A DNA stretch of 64,000 nucleotides from Thunnus maccoyii (GCF_910596095.1 NC_056539.1:11659501-11723500); one strand, 5' to 3'. Shown: positions 12,721 through 26,441, numbered from the stretch's first letter. Numbers and translations are program-made. Notes: generated from the letters alone by a model not told the origin.

Positions 12721-15243
12721 CAAAGATAACAATTACAAACATCAACACCTCATTTTGTCAGTTGCCTGGGTTCATCACAAAGAATAACAAATTAGACTTG
12801 AGACAGTTCAATTTAGAAAGTTAAAGGCTCTCATCAAGTAAAGATCAGTCAATAGCTGCCCCTCGCTTTGCCTGCCATCAGCAGCAGATTCTTCAGCCAT
12901 ATGTATTTGTGAACATTGCCCTCACTGTGCAAGTACTGCAGCAATTTAGCTGCTTGCCAAACCAACTGAGACATGACAAACTTTTGAACTGAGTGTTTGT
13001 CTTGTTTACAATAAACGTATAATGAAAATACAGTAGCGATCACTGATGCAGAGTCATAAAGTCATTACGTATAGAAGAGCATGATTCACTGGTAACTTCC
13101 TCTCAGGAAAAATATCTAGCATTTCCTGCATCCCCCACACTTAACAGCCTATCACCACATAACACAGTTAAAGAAATTACCAGTCAACATATTGCAGTGA
13201 GCATACTGAAACTATTGGCTGAGGCAACCCCAGTTCCAGTCATCAGCCATCAAAAAGAAAATTAGATACTTTCATCACCCCATATGACAATCATTTGACA
13301 AAAATTATATTTGTTGAATACATTGATGTTAATATACTGACTAAATAGCAGCATCAACATTTATGCACAATTACCATTATTTGGTTACTTAGAAAATTCA
13401 ACTTTTTTGTATCACTTTGATGTCATTTTTTTAAAAATTATATATCTATGTGGAAAGTGTGGAGACGTGGGCTAAACGTCTGTTATTCAAGTTGAATAAA
13501 AACACTTCAGAGTTTTTACAAGTCTTCATGAATGCAAGAGCATGGAGGAGATGAACATCGGTGGATATTCCAACCCACTGGGAAGGATCAGAGAGATCTA
13601 GAGCAGCATGCAGCCACAGCTAAATGACAGTCACTCTGACACCAGGGGAGACCCTTAGTCACGACCGTGTTGGTGTCTTGCTCTGGTTGCAAAGTGAGAG
13701 GGTAAAGAGACGGCTCAAGAGAGCGGAAAGGGTGACATGGGGGCAGAAGGGGAGGGCCGGGAGAAAGGTGAAGAGGGAGGGAGTGCTGTTGTATGAGCAG
13801 TTCGTGCGCCGACATTAACCTTCCCCATTAATGGACCGTTGGTGGGGACTTCACATGGGCAAAGGAAGAAGAGAGTGAGGGTGAGATGGAAGAGGAAAGT
13901 TGAGTGTACAGCGACAGAGGGGGCGATTCTATCTGGCGTCGTCACTTTTCCTGCCCTCATTGCCGGTTCAATCAGTAACACACATTAGGAGTAAATTGAG
14001 TGGATAGATGATGCAGCTGCTTTCAGCCAGGCTGAGGCAGACAGAGCAATTACCACTACTGAGCCCTGTTTAGCCGAGTGACGTACACACCAACACTATG
14101 ACTTAAGATAGGGCAGCAGGAGGACAAAAATGGGAGCGTGGGTGTTTCTTTTTCCTCAAATGATTTGATATCTGTGATGGCAAACAATAAAACAAGCGCT
14201 TTCTCTTATCTTCTATACAAATATGTAGATTTCACATCCTCAGACAGTCAAGAGTGCAAGTTCTCTCACCTGTGAAATGACAGATGTACAGGATAATGTC
14301 ATTGAAAAGGAAATGGATGGATGGGTTTCCTGCAAGAAAAAAAAAGCAAAAATACAAGAAATACATGACCAAAAGGAGAAAATGAATACTCAACGTGTCT
14401 GTCACCATGAAGAGAATCAAGTTATTGGTGTGACTCTGCAATCAATAGAAAACAAAACATGTGTTCAATGTCTTATGGTCATATTGTAACTGGTTGAGCT
14501 CCTCATAATCACTGATACTGAAATGTCAGCTGTCATTCCTCGGGGCAGGCACTGAACACTTTGACAGACATTACATGTATACTGTATGTAGGACATGACA
14601 CATGCATCTGGGACATAACAAAAACAAATTGAATTTAGGTCTGCTCTAATGTCCAAAATTAAAGGCTAATGACCTTTTTGATAAGTGAGGCCATATAGTG
14701 ACTTAAGGAGGCTGCAGAGATCTAACAAACACTGACTGGAAGAATGGATAAAAGATTAAGAGGCGGGTACATAGCGCCCTCGTCTGGTCATTTTCATTAA
14801 TTGCAAGTAAATGTAGCGCATTGACTCCAAGCACTGCAGTATGTAGCAACTCCATTTCATATAATTTCATATATCACTGTTTTTAGTGAGTGAAGTATGC
14901 ATGAGTGGCAATGACAGCTTAATAACATACCTCTCTTAAGAGGGGCATAATGTCAGACTTAGGCACTAACTTACCCATATCAGCACAAACTAGAAAATAA
15001 ATGTGAAGGCATGGTCAGAAGATGTAGGACATAGTTAATCAATTGTAACACGTATGATAACTTACTTGGTCAGTGCAAGTAACTCAAAACAAGAAGAGGC
15101 TTCTCACCATCGTTCCCAACTTCGTTAGCTAATGCTACATTTTGCCACAATGTTTATATAAATGCAATAACGCAAATTAAGTTAACTAACGTTTTCTAGT
15201 TATTATATGTAAATGTTTTACGATAGGTTTTAAGCTAGCTACG

Positions 15244-15351
15244 TGGCTAACGTTAATGTTAACGTTAGCCATGTTAATGTTAACGTTAGCTAACGTAGTT
15301 TTTACTAGTTTAGGTGTTTATGGTATTTTACTAGTTTAGGTGTTTATGGTA
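15244..15351. repeat. Palindromic AACGTTAGC cluster and 26-bp tandem duplication
   Basis: Arms of 13 bp (15244-15256 and 15259-15271, TGGCTAACGTTAA and its exact complement) are separated by 2 bp. The core GTTAATGTTAACGTTAGC recurs 21 bp downstream (15252 and 15273). Immediately after, a 26-bp unit at 15300-15325 is repeated exactly at 15326-15351. Confidence 0.85.
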
Positions 15352-17571
15352 ACTGGCTACAATTATTCTCAATTACAAATGGCTGTCAATAGGCAGGTTG
15401 ATGTATAATTACCTTTAAATTGTAATTTTTCATTGGCCAAATCAAATGCAAACTTTCAAAAAAAACGGGAGAAAAAAGCAGAAGTAAATAAGATAATGAG
15501 CTAATTTACCACCTGCTTTGTTTTAAGGAACTGTTTGCTGAAATCTGCGGTTTGTCCATGTTTCATTGCCTCTTACATTGTAGAAGTAGAGTAGTATCTG
15601 CATTTCCCTGTTTCAAGTTTCCTCATACTAGCATATAGTAACATTTAGCATAAACAACATAAACACAACTTTTCAAGTTGTTATTGTCGTTTTCGTCAAC
15701 TTTCTCCACTAGATGTCAGTGTTGTTTTTTGGCTGGTTTGTCTGGTCAACGGGCAAATATACAGTATGAGCAGAGCAGTGCTCCACACCTGCCCTGTCAG
15801 AGATGCACTCTCTCTATTTCACATTAGACACAGTTAACCATGGGTTTCTTCAATTTCATGCTACCCCATAGAGCCCTGCCACATGAAAGAGACCAATATT
15901 TCTCAAAGATGGGACACAGTAAGCTGCGTCCTAATAAAGATCATACATTAGTGTGTGCTCTAAAGCCCCCACCATGCTGTATTCATTTGTATGGCTCGGC
16001 AGTGATGATCCAAACCATATGAGCAGCTGAGTAGATCTGCAGAGACCCAGTGAAGAGGCAGGCCACCCACAGCCTTCTCTCGCTGCTCTGTTTCGTTTTT
16101 CCTCCCCTCCTAGGTCAGGCAGCATTCCTTCGGGGCCTTGGGGATCTCCGCTGAAGAAGGCAACATCACTCACAAAGTCTCAGATACTACAACATATGCT
16201 ACCTTCATTTCCCCCCAACGATCAAAAGGGAACATAAAAAAAAGCAGTGACAGACAGATGGGCAGACTCACATTACTTTACTTTGCCATTAGTGCATACT
16301 TTGCAGTGTCAGGGGGTGAATGGGTGCAGGAAGAGAGAAGAGTAGTGCTCTGCCCTTGAGCAATATATCAAGTTCAATAAACAAGACTATGTTAGAGCTT
16401 ATCAAGAACATTCATGTCTGCCCCCTCATTTTTAGTCTATGACCAAACACAGACAACCACAGCAAATAATAAAGACGGAGACAAAACACTGCAATACTTT
16501 GGATATGTATACAGTATCCGTCGACAAAAGGGACATGCGTGTGTTTTTGAATACCATTGAGTCTTCAAAAACAATTCACAAGAGGTGATTTGAAGCTAAT
16601 CTGCAATATCATCGTGTTGGATCAGGAAATCTGCACCTTCACTCCCACTCCTGCCCTTATCGCTCGGTCTGAGTATTATTGTAACTGCAGCTGTAGAGTG
16701 AAATATCAGCATTCATTGATAAACCCAGACAGTCAACAAACTAAAATATGACAACTTTGGAAAGGACTGTAGCTACAGATATTTTTATGCACTTGATATT
16801 AATATGATTTAGCAAAATATTCCCAGAAACCCTTTTAAAATAACCCTAGAAGTTCACCACTTTGTTGTGGTGGTCCTTTCCTTCCTCTGCATTTACACTA
16901 CAAAGAAGAGCAATTTAGGGTCTCTGCTGGATCACGTCACTTCAAAAGATTATTGTTTGTAAGACAATAATGAGATAAGAAATACGTTCAAAGCAAGTCA
17001 TTTCTATAGGCTATTTTCCTTCCAGAACCACAACTTATAGAAAGAAAACTACCATGATCAAACAGTATATGAATTGTGAGGAAAGTAAATATCTCGGAGC
17101 CATGCCACATTAAAGAGGGAGACGAGACAATACAGAACAAAACATCCTGGAACAGTATGTAGTGACCTCTTTTTATGAGTTTGCATTCAGAGATTATTAT
17201 GCAATAAAGTATTTTCCCAGATTCTTGAACAGTTCAGCTTAAATTCAAATCAATAAACTGCATTTATAAACTGTAAATGTATCTCAAAATAGTAGAGACA
17301 CTACTAACTGTAAAAAAACAACTTTATTTAAAGTTTAATAATGAAAAAACTAACCTAAAACCCTAACTCAGCACTTAATTAGCCTTTAATTAGTATAAAA
17401 TGGTGTGAAAATGTTTTGTGAGGTCATATAAGTGCCCAGCGTCTGGCGCTTGAGGGCATGGATCATTTCCCGACTCTGGAAATTGAGTCAGAGTCAAACT
17501 GTGTCCTGTCCTGGCTTATTACTGGCTGAGAGGATCGCCCATCCCAGCAGCATAATTCCATCTGGGCTAAA

Positions 17572-17579
17572 TATTTATA
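17572..17579 (+). promoter_or_regulatory. fstl3: Possible TATA-like element of fstl3
   Basis: TATTTATA lies about 150 bp upstream of the fstl3 start codon, in a more GC-rich 17430-17640 segment than its surroundings. If used, transcription would begin near 17600, giving a 5' untranslated region of about 130 nt without an intron. This is a positional guess only. Confidence 0.3.
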
Positions 17580-17729
17580 CAGAGGGGGAACGACATCACT
17601 TATCCACAACACATTCATTCACATAAGGGAGAGCTACTTCCAGAGAAGTTAGAGTGATCTGATCTGTTGCTTAAGGAACGTCGCTTCTCGCTGATATTTG
17701 CTTAGGTTTTGTACTAACTAGAGTGCACA

Positions 17730-20700
17730 ATGAGCTTTTTGATTCCTGTTTTTGGCCTGATTCTCACTTTGTTTCAGATTGGGAGGAATCCTGCTAGTGG
17801 TGAGTGGACTTTTTTTGTGCTTTGGAAAAGTATGATCTATCATGCTTTAAAAATAAGTGCATGAATCATCTTCCAGTTATCATAATGATGAGGTACTTTT
17901 GCTGATAGTTTGTAGTTACATATTATCTTCACCTCATACTTAAAAAAAGAAAGTGTTTTGAATAAGTATTTTCCAAAGAGTACAAGATAATTCGGAAATA
18001 ACCTCACTTATTTTAAAAAAAACAGACAGGTGCTATATATTAGCATTTCATAATGGAAAAAAACAATACAGTTTTATAATCAACTATTATTTGTTGTCTT
18101 GATTTGAATAAGTCAGTAACTCAGAATGATGTAATACATGTGTTTACTAAAAATTCAACCATGAATCATTTGAGAGTTTATATGTATTTGAGTAACTTAA
18201 ATTGTTTTATATATATTTATGCTGTTATCTTCAGCTGGGATGTGCTGGCTACAGCAGAGTCAAGACCAAAGGTGCGACATGGTGCTGATGAGAGGGGTGA
18301 CCAGAGAGGAGTGCTGTGCTGGGGGCCGCCTGGACACAGCGTGGTCCAACACTAGTCTGCCCATGAATGAGGTCAGCCTGCTGGGTTTCCTGGGAATCGT
18401 CTCCTGTAAACCCTGCAAAGGTAAACAAACAAACCTTTTAAAAACTAATTACTTTAATCTGCTAAGTATCTCAAGTAGGAGCAGTTAGTTACTTGTGGAT
18501 TGCTTTGATTTATCACTGCAGGGCACATATATTAGTAATTGCATCTAAACCAAAAGTAAGTGCTTTACTAAACTGCTTTAAAACCCTCAATGAAAGTCTT
18601 AACAGTCCAACATTCAGCCTCTATGAAGCTCCGTTCGAATTAAGGTTATAAAAATATTTCACCAAACTCAGGCTACTACTGCCAGGTGGTCGTTTTAAGG
18701 TAAGTACTAGGGGTTTTAAGATAGAAACTCACTGCTTTTGTATCATTCACATACTTAAAACTGAAAATCGTAATAAATTGACTGTTCCATTACACAAAAT
18801 AACACTTATCTTTCCTGGAGATGTAGTGAAAGTTAATTGGAACCATGAAATTTGTGAATTAAGTTATTTACACAATGAGTTCCCGATGCAGCTTTCTAAT
18901 ACAATGCAGACGTGGATTGCGGAGAGTCGTTCCACATAACTCCACCCAGCTGTCCAGAGAAGCTTCCTCTTTCTGGAATCTCTGCAAGGTTCATTCAAGT
19001 TCACTTGCAGATAAATTCTGTTTTCATAAACAGCATTTGCACTATGTGATCATAGGCCAAACATGCGAATTAGTCCATTTTGATAAGTTCCAGTAAAAAC
19101 CCAGCTACAGTCATTTTTAGGTAAACATGCCTGACCACAGCCCCGGGTTTTTCTGGCCTCATCACACAGCTTAGAGAAACAGAGATATGGGTTGTATTTA
19201 GATCAACCTGAAATAAGCAGAGAGACCACAGGCAAAGGTAGCCTGCAGCTCTGTAATATAATTTGTATTCACATAAAGGTAAACTTTAATCACAGAGCAC
19301 AAGCACAGCCACGTTTTAGAGGATAACATGACAATTGCTAAAACAAACATCTGTATGTGATGGCAAATAAATGAAGTTGGTAGAATTGGATACATTATTC
19401 TTGTTTGCTCAATTCTAGAGCACCTCCATCCTTCTCCTTTCTTCTTTTCATTGTGCGTAAACATTTTTCCTAAGCTAGTTAAAAAGGAGCCCTGTTTGTT
19501 TCCATGAGCAAAATAAGAAAATAAATTCTTGCAGACTGGAGAGTAAATGCCTGCCACGTGCCCAGGAGTCTGGGACTCATAATGTGCAACACTGTCTTGA
19601 CTGTTAATCACGTGGAATTCTGTGGGAGGAAAACGTCAGTATCATGAATGTCACATTAATAAAAGTTTAAAGGTGGCTCATCAGTTTGGAGAAAAAATTT
19701 GGAATGATACATTACACCCGCAACATCACAAGACTAGAGCCTGTATTCAGACATCCCCTTATTGGGAGAAACAGAGAGGAGAAAGAGACAAAATGTATAC
19801 AGTAGACAGCAAGAGACAGAGTGAGAGATGGAAAGTAAGCAGAAGATAGACCAGAGGAGTCAGAGAAAAAAAAGCCATGAAATAAAACAGGATATTGAAG
19901 TGCTGGTAGAGACAGGAAATAAGAAATAAGTGCCTGACAGTTTACAGGACTGAGAGCTGATCATCTCTAAAGACTCAGAGAGGTCCTGGGAGGAGACCTA
20001 TATGCATTCTCTAATGTTGACTCTGCACTGTGTAGGATTACAGTTCCTCCTGAGCTCTGATATTATGGAGTGTCAAATGAGCCAGGGGGCTTCCTCATTT
20101 CTCAGCCTGTAAAATTCTCTGAAAGCTATTTGAACTCCGTCTACCTCAAAGCCCCTCCGTCCCTCTGCAGGAGCTTAGCCCGGTCTGTGTGCAGCCGTAC
20201 ACATAGATCTGTTATGAAAACACGCCAGCTTCACATTCCACCAGGCGAGACACCCCTGTGTGTAACGGTCAATAAAGAGATGTGATTATTGTAAATATTG
20301 TGCAAGGTGAAAATTGTGCTATGGTCTGGGAAAGCCCCAGATTTCAAACTTGTTTTGTATGAAAATGCCTGCGGATCACCTGATGTCTGCAGACTTGTTA
20401 ATACAGTAACATTAAACTGACACTGTGCAGTGCTCATGCACATATGAAACCACTCGCTGTGCTTTTGTAGAGACTTGTGAGGGAGTCAAATGCAGTCCCG
20501 GGAAGGTTTGCAAGATGAAGACTGGAAGGCCTCAGTGTGTGTGCTCTCCAGACTGCTCTCACATTTCCCGAAAGCATGCTGTGTGCGGCAGCGATGGGAA
20601 GACATACAAAGATGAGTGTGGTTTGCTGATGGCCCGCTGCATGGGACACCCTGACCTGGAGGTCATGTACCAGGGAGAGTGCAAAAGTAAGCAACATGTA

Positions 20701-21181
20701 CACATTCATCTTCTAAGCTATTCTGCATTAAAGTAGTACATAAAATGTATTATAACAGTTGTACATTCTTCATGATTTTTACAGAGTCATGCTCCAACGT
20801 GGTGTGTCCAGGAACTCACACCTGTGTGACCGACCAGACCAACAGCGCTCACTGCGTCATGTGCCGCACAACACCTTGTCCAATACCCTTGCTGTCTGAG
20901 CAGCCCATCTGTGGTAATGACAACATCACTTACCCCAGCGCCTGCCACCTCCGCCGGGCCACCTGCTTCCTGGGCCGCTCCATAGGAGTCCGATACTACG
21001 GACACTGCAACAGTAAGGCCACATAAACGTCTGTCGCCTTCACTTTTCACCTGTTTTTACTTGTAATAATGGAAGCGATAATGATGACGCAGGTACATTT
21101 TGACTTTTACTCTGTCGCCTCTGTGCAGATCTCCCAAAGAAATCTCAAGAAACCGACGGCAGCGAGGAGAACGCAGTCTAG
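17730..21181 (+). CDS. fstl3: Follistatin-like 3 (secreted activin/myostatin-binding protein), 5 exons
   Basis: Coding exons are 17730-17799, 18235-18420, 20471-20686, 20785-21012 and 21129-21181, all with GT-AG borders and all introns in phase 1, giving 250 residues. Residues 1-23 form a signal peptide with likely cleavage after ASA (the ATG has A at -3). Exon 2 is the cysteine-rich N-terminal domain typical of follistatins (CWLQQ, EECC, DTAWSN and LLGFLG). Exons 3 and 4 each encode one follistatin domain (EGF-like half plus Kazal half, CGSDGKTY and CGNDNITY). Exon 5 is a short tail ending in an acidic stretch ([10 protein letters not shown]). There is no third follistatin domain, which separates FSTL3 (about 260 aa in human) from follistatin (about 340 aa). 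N-glycosylation sequons NTS and NIT sit at positions glycosylated in human FSTL3. The family binds and neutralises activins, myostatin and GDF11 outside the cell. Identification is firm and the UTRs are not resolved. Confidence 0.95.
18421..20470 (+). other. fstl3: fstl3 intron 2, no other gene seen
   Basis: The 2,050-bp intron is AT-rich. The minus-strand open frame at 19198-19611 (137 codons) inside it has no recognisable domain and is taken as chance. No nested RNA gene was recognised. Confidence 0.6.
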
Positions 21182-21390
21182 ACGGATGTATCCTGAGTCG
21201 GTCGACAAACACACCACTAGCTTCCCATAACGACCTCTTTTGTGACAATCACTCACCCTCCCCTTTGTACACAGAACAACGATACATTTGATATGGAAGA
21301 CCTCTGTTGGAAGACGCACATTGGTGTAACTGCCTGAAAAAAAGCTACCAAAACTTTTCGGCAATTTGTGTTAATCACGCGTTAGTTTGA

Positions 21391-21441
21391 GGAAGTAGAG
21401 GCAGATGAACATGTGTCTCATGTTCATCTGCCTCTACTTCC
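21391..21441. repeat. Perfect 23-bp inverted repeat with 5-nt loop
   Basis: The left arm is 21391-21413 and the right arm 21419-21441. They are exact reverse complements with loop TGTCT. One extra G interrupts extension of the stem outwards (GAGG versus GAGGG flanks). It starts 210 nt after the fstl3 stop codon and would form a very stable hairpin in the 3' UTR or in single-stranded DNA. No flanking target-site duplication was noticed, so it does not look like an ordinary MITE. Confidence 0.95.
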
Positions 21442-21858
21442 CTCATGAGCTCTTTGGGAGATGTGTGCATATTGTAAATAGAATACCACTACTATTTATT
21501 GGAGAAGGTATCAAACTCTATTTATGTTTTTATCCTAGTAACAAATCCATATAGCCTTGGGAAAGCTGATGCAAAAACAAATGTATTTATTGTGTTTTGT
21601 GTATTGTGTATGTACAATAGCGGTCACTGGCATTGGCATTTTACAACTTTTTACATTTTTTACAGTCTCCATTTCCCACAAACCCTATAAGCTGATGGAA
21701 AGTAATCCTAATTTGTTTGGAAAGTTGATACCACTTCATAGCCTGCCAATGTGGTTTCCATTCACCACAAACAACAACAGGACAACTGTAGTTGTACTGT
21801 ATGTATTTTAGCTCTTGTCAGGAGGTGAGGAAGAGATTCAGCCTAAACAAACCTGTAT

Positions 21859-21958
<100 letters not shown>

Positions 21959-22600
21959 CACACATGTTTACTCTGGATCCTGATCCAAACTCTTGGCCAC
22001 CCGCTGATCACTAAAATTAACAGTTTGGTTGTGTTTGTAGGAGTCTCAGAAGACTGTTGGTACAACCCCAAGCCCTGTACAATACCTCCTCTGTTGAATG
22101 CTTGGCTTTGTTTTGTAAATGCATTTTGTAGGTCATGCTAGTTCATTCCAATGCTGTTTTGCTGCTTTTATTTGATTGGAATTTTTTCAAAGAACTTACT
22201 AGACAGACAAATGTATTTAGCATCGTCTGACTGAAAGGAAAATTAAATTTGTCCAGGAATGGACTGCAATTTAGTCCAATGGAACATACCTGATTATACT
22301 GCGATCAGAGATGAGTCAATCTGCTCATTGTTGACGCTAGTAAAACTGGTAGATATCTGCACAAATGGCCAACTCTAGATGGTCAAGTGATTCAACAGGC
22401 CCAAAGCAGATGTCTGGACATTAAATAATCCTTCAAGTGTATTATGGAAGATTTCAATGAACCACACAAACTCCTGTAAATAACATCATGTGTACCTACC
22501 TGTGTACCTACTGTGAAATTTGAATGATAAATGCATCAACATATTTTTGTATTTTTGTACTGCCATTTCAAAACAACATAAAGTTTAATATTTGTCACAA

Positions 22601-25600
22601 TGTGTCTTTCTCTTAGCCTATATCTGAATTCACCTACATACTGGTTATCTGCATTGTATTATTATACATTTCATAACAATACGCACAATACTCTACAACT
22701 GTGAAACTGTGCCTGACATGCATTCTATAATATTTAAACTGTGTCACAAATGTGTAATCATAGCCAGCTCTAGCCAAATGAGATCATCCTTGTACCCTAA
22801 AGGGAACTGGATAGCTTTGCTCTCATGCTGGGGGTTTAGGGTGGTGGGTCAGGCTCCAGCAGCCAGTCAGTCAGCGTATGCGTGCAGTGGTTAGACCTCC
22901 TCTCCTGTGCGTGCGGTGGCTGAGTCGCCTCACCAACAGGCCTCTCAAGGCCTCTTGTGAGAGAATCAAATCCAGGCCGGGCAGCTTTTCTCCCTTGTCT
23001 CCTCAGGGATATCCCCCTGCTCTGGCTTGGATGGGAGGGATCAGGGGACGGAGGGCGAAGGAACTGAGGAATGAATGTTTCAGAGTGCTGAGGGCTGGGT
23101 ACTGACTCACTTTCCTGTGTAAAGTACCTCCCTTGTTTTTCTGTCTTCTCTCCTTCTCTCTCCCTCCTCTGAATCCTACACTCCAACATGCAGCAGCATC
23201 TGGTTCAACTTTAGGGAGATGTTTATATTCCTGTCCAAGTACCCTTTTATTACACTGGGAATGGAATTAGATGTTTTGTTAGTTTGAACAGGGCAAATAA
23301 CAATGCCACCGAGGGGTTGTTGTATATGCCCGCACATAAAATACACAGCATTTTTCTTTTTTACATTTTGGGTGTGTTGTGTATAAAATCACATATGATT
23401 GATTTGTTGATCCAAAGGAATTTCTCAAGAGACTTTGACACCAGCACTGCCCCACAAACATATTGGTCAAATTTTGTTATCAGGCTGAATTTGCCTGGGC
23501 AGAGGGAGCCATGCCAGCTTAGTCTTTAATTATCACAACTAATAACTAGAAATCATATTCCATATATTACATTTAAATTTAACTACCCAATATACACCTC
23601 ATTATGTAGGATGTACAGTATCTGGAACATATAATCTTACACAATAGCAATTATGCTCATACCTTTATGAATGCGAGCCATCTATAAATTCCTCTGTGAC
23701 CCACACAATAAACTCACCAAACCAGTGTTTCTAGCCACGGTTTAAAAAGTGTCAGTCTAAGAGGAATTTGCAGTGAACACCCATGCATATGTTGAAATGG
23801 CTGTGGTCTCCCAGTAAAAATACACAACTGAAAAATAAGTTGAGACAGCAGTTTTGATACGCACTGTGCATCTGGACAAACCATCCAAACAGATACACGT
23901 TGTTCAAGACAAATAAAATCCCATTTGTTATCGTCATTATGACTGTGTAATACCTTCTCCAGGAACAACCTGTATATCATTACCACACAGCCCTCTGACT
24001 GATGTTGGATATGATGCACCCCTGTCACACCAGTGGTGGTAATGACATAACCACAGAGTGAACCTATGAGCCATTTCAGAGCTATTCTAATTATACTCAA
24101 CATGTGACCCCAGGAATTCTTTGCCCACTCTATATTTCATTGTTCTTTCTACATGTTATGGTTTGTGGTGTGGCCAATGAGGTGTCAGCCTCACATCCAC
24201 TGGAACAGGACTTTGTGTGGGTGTCTGTTATAGTACATTTGAGTGTGTGGGTGCGATTATGAATGCATCTCTCATGCTGGAGCTCACCTGTTGTGAGCAA
24301 GGGATCAGTCATACATAGTTACATCATGACCTCTGGCTGAGTTGTTTATATCCCCACAAACACACGGAGTGATGATGTGACGCCCACACTGACATTTCAG
24401 GGATGCGTAATCATCCTGCGCTGATATGTCAAGCTTCTTTCTCAATGACATCCACATGGTATCATTTCCGCAAAGTTGCCATACTACTTCCAGTAAATTA
24501 ACAGCCAACATTTAAATCTGAAATGATGTTGTGATGAAACCAGGCGCTGCAGAGTGCCTTGGAGACCACCCACTATCTGGATCGCGCCACTGGATTGTAA
24601 ACAGCTCTGTCTCACAGCTGAAACTAATAGATATCAGATCCATCACTCCATCAGAATATATCTGCGTCAGACATTATTTCCCACACTTGCTTTGTTACAT
24701 GGCATGTCTTTTAATTTTCCACATGTGTATAATATTTAACTTCTGACAAATGATCATCATACTGACACAACAGCCCACACTTCAGTCTTATAGTTTATAC
24801 TGGTGCAAATTATGTTTTATAGATTTCTCGGAAATGTTATTTACTCTTTATGATCGCTGATCTGAGGTCATGTATATTATTTAGGCATATTAGGTCACCA
24901 GTCACCCAAACTGTCTAATATTAGTTTAATATTAATTTACTAATGGGTTTTTAAATATGATGGAGGTTTGGAGGTGAAGAAAACAATAAAGCCAATTTAG
25001 GTAATGCTCAAAAGTGTAATTTTGTACCCTAGATATGTTATCACAGGCCTACATTGAAACAAAAATCTAAAAATTGTGGAAACTTTTAGAGCCTCAAGAT
25101 ATAAATGTTTGCCAGTTGTTACAGAATGTTTTCTTAAATTACACTGTTACTAAAAATTTCCATCAGCTCTACCTGACAAGAAAACTATGTTCTATTTGCT
25201 CAGAGATTGTTTGAAGTAATGTTCTGGGCTGCCACCAGTTTAAGCAACAACTGAAAATCCAGTGTTTGTCAGTGTTTTGGTCAGGATCAGATCATCATCA
25301 ACAAATCAGCAGAGCTAGGAAGTTGTGCAAATGCTAATTGTACCCAATTATTCTTGGTGAATTGTTTCACTTCCTCGTCATGACCTCTGGGACAGCTTCT
25401 TTTCTGGCACTGTGTGTGTGGTCTGGTCCATATGTACTGCAGGAGTAATACAGTAGGTACCGGAAATACAACATAATACACTGTAAGGCTTTGTAAAATA
25501 TGCCAGTTATAAATGTGAAAAAGCTGTGTTGAATCAATTTTGTTATAATATTTTAAAACATATTGTATTGCCTTAGACTCCTTGGAGGTTTAAAATTTGT

Positions 25601-26266
25601 TTGGGAACATGTGTACCTGGACGAGCATAATATGAGATTGTTGCCTTCCTTTCTTGGCACTGACATGGTCATTGAATTAACTCTGGTTTGAGTTCATGTT
25701 GAAATATCATAAACTGAAAAAAGTCAATGAAGTGTGATGATTGGATTACACTTAGTTCCCCAAATTGAGTCCAATTGTGCAATTTGAGGCTCGGAAAATT
25801 ACCAGGCCATGACTGTAATTTCACATCAGCTTTTCAGGTGGCTCTTGCATAGAAGCAAGACACAAATATCTTTTTTTTATAAGTCTTGGCCCAGCTACCT
25901 GCTTCTTTATCATGGAAAGTTGGTTTGGTTATCATGGAAAGTTGGTTGGGCACTTAATTTGCTGTCATGCGTTAAGGTATGCCATGCAAATCCACTCAGC
26001 AAGGATGAGAGTGGGAAAGTTGCCTTGGTTCAGATTTCATTTGATTTTGCCCAGTCATTATCAACAGCTTCTTTCAATTGAATAGCTGCAATAGCCACAA
26101 GGACAAACCTAATTAAATCATCTGTTAGGAGATCCTCTGCTTGCTGAAGTAGGACAGCATACCACAAATGAACTCAGGAGGCCCATATGGTATCTATTCC
26201 TCCAGACTACAGAACTGCACATCTTGTATACAGATTGATGGTCAGTTTTAGATTAGAGGAGTAACT
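22601..26266. other. Intergenic region between fstl3 and the DIRS element
   Basis: No gene was recognised. A GC-richer patch at about 22800-23180 carries overlapping open frames on both strands (for example 22836-23189 minus, 117 codons) that match no protein I know. Positions 25907-25950 are a near-perfect tandem duplication of a 22-bp unit. The rest is AT-rich, unremarkable sequence. Confidence 0.45.
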
Positions 26267-26310
26267 GGAGGTTATGCATATAACCAATGTTCCCTGAGGG
26301 AGGGAAACAA

Positions 26311-26441
26311 GGTACAACACGTCAGTATGTGAATTGCGTCCTCGCAAGACCAACCTGAAGAACCTTTCTAAAAACACCTGTCAAGGCCAATGAGACTGTC
26401 GCAGGCAGGGGGAGTCCCGCCTTCCCCTGGAGCTACAAAAG
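26311..26441. repeat. DIRS 3' inverted terminal repeat
   Basis: Core stretches such as AAGAACCTTTCT, CCTGTCAAGGCCAA and GAGTCC are shared, in inverse orientation, with 31621-31757. The segment starts with GGTACAACAC, also present inverted near 31749-31757. Confidence 0.85.

Larger units (their letters stand above)
9211..17450. other. Upstream intergenic region of fstl3, no gene recognised
   Basis: No supported exon was found on either strand. Visible content is an X-box-like palindrome at 10073-10086, a SINE/LINE-type tail at 12627-12720, a slightly GC-richer island at about 13580-13960 whose open frames (both strands) resemble no protein I know, AACGTTAGC-type palindromic repeats at 15244-15300, and a 26-bp tandem duplication at 15300-15351. 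The region may hold distal regulatory DNA of fstl3, but the sequence alone does not show it. Confidence 0.45.

Noticed and set aside
19198-19611. 137-codon minus frame inside fstl3 intron 2
   Set aside because: No recognisable motif and no supporting splice sites. It lies within the intron of a well-defined gene.
22836-23189. Overlapping open frames on both strands in a GC-richer patch
   Set aside because: Arginine- and proline-rich translations without family features. The GC content alone explains the lack of stops.
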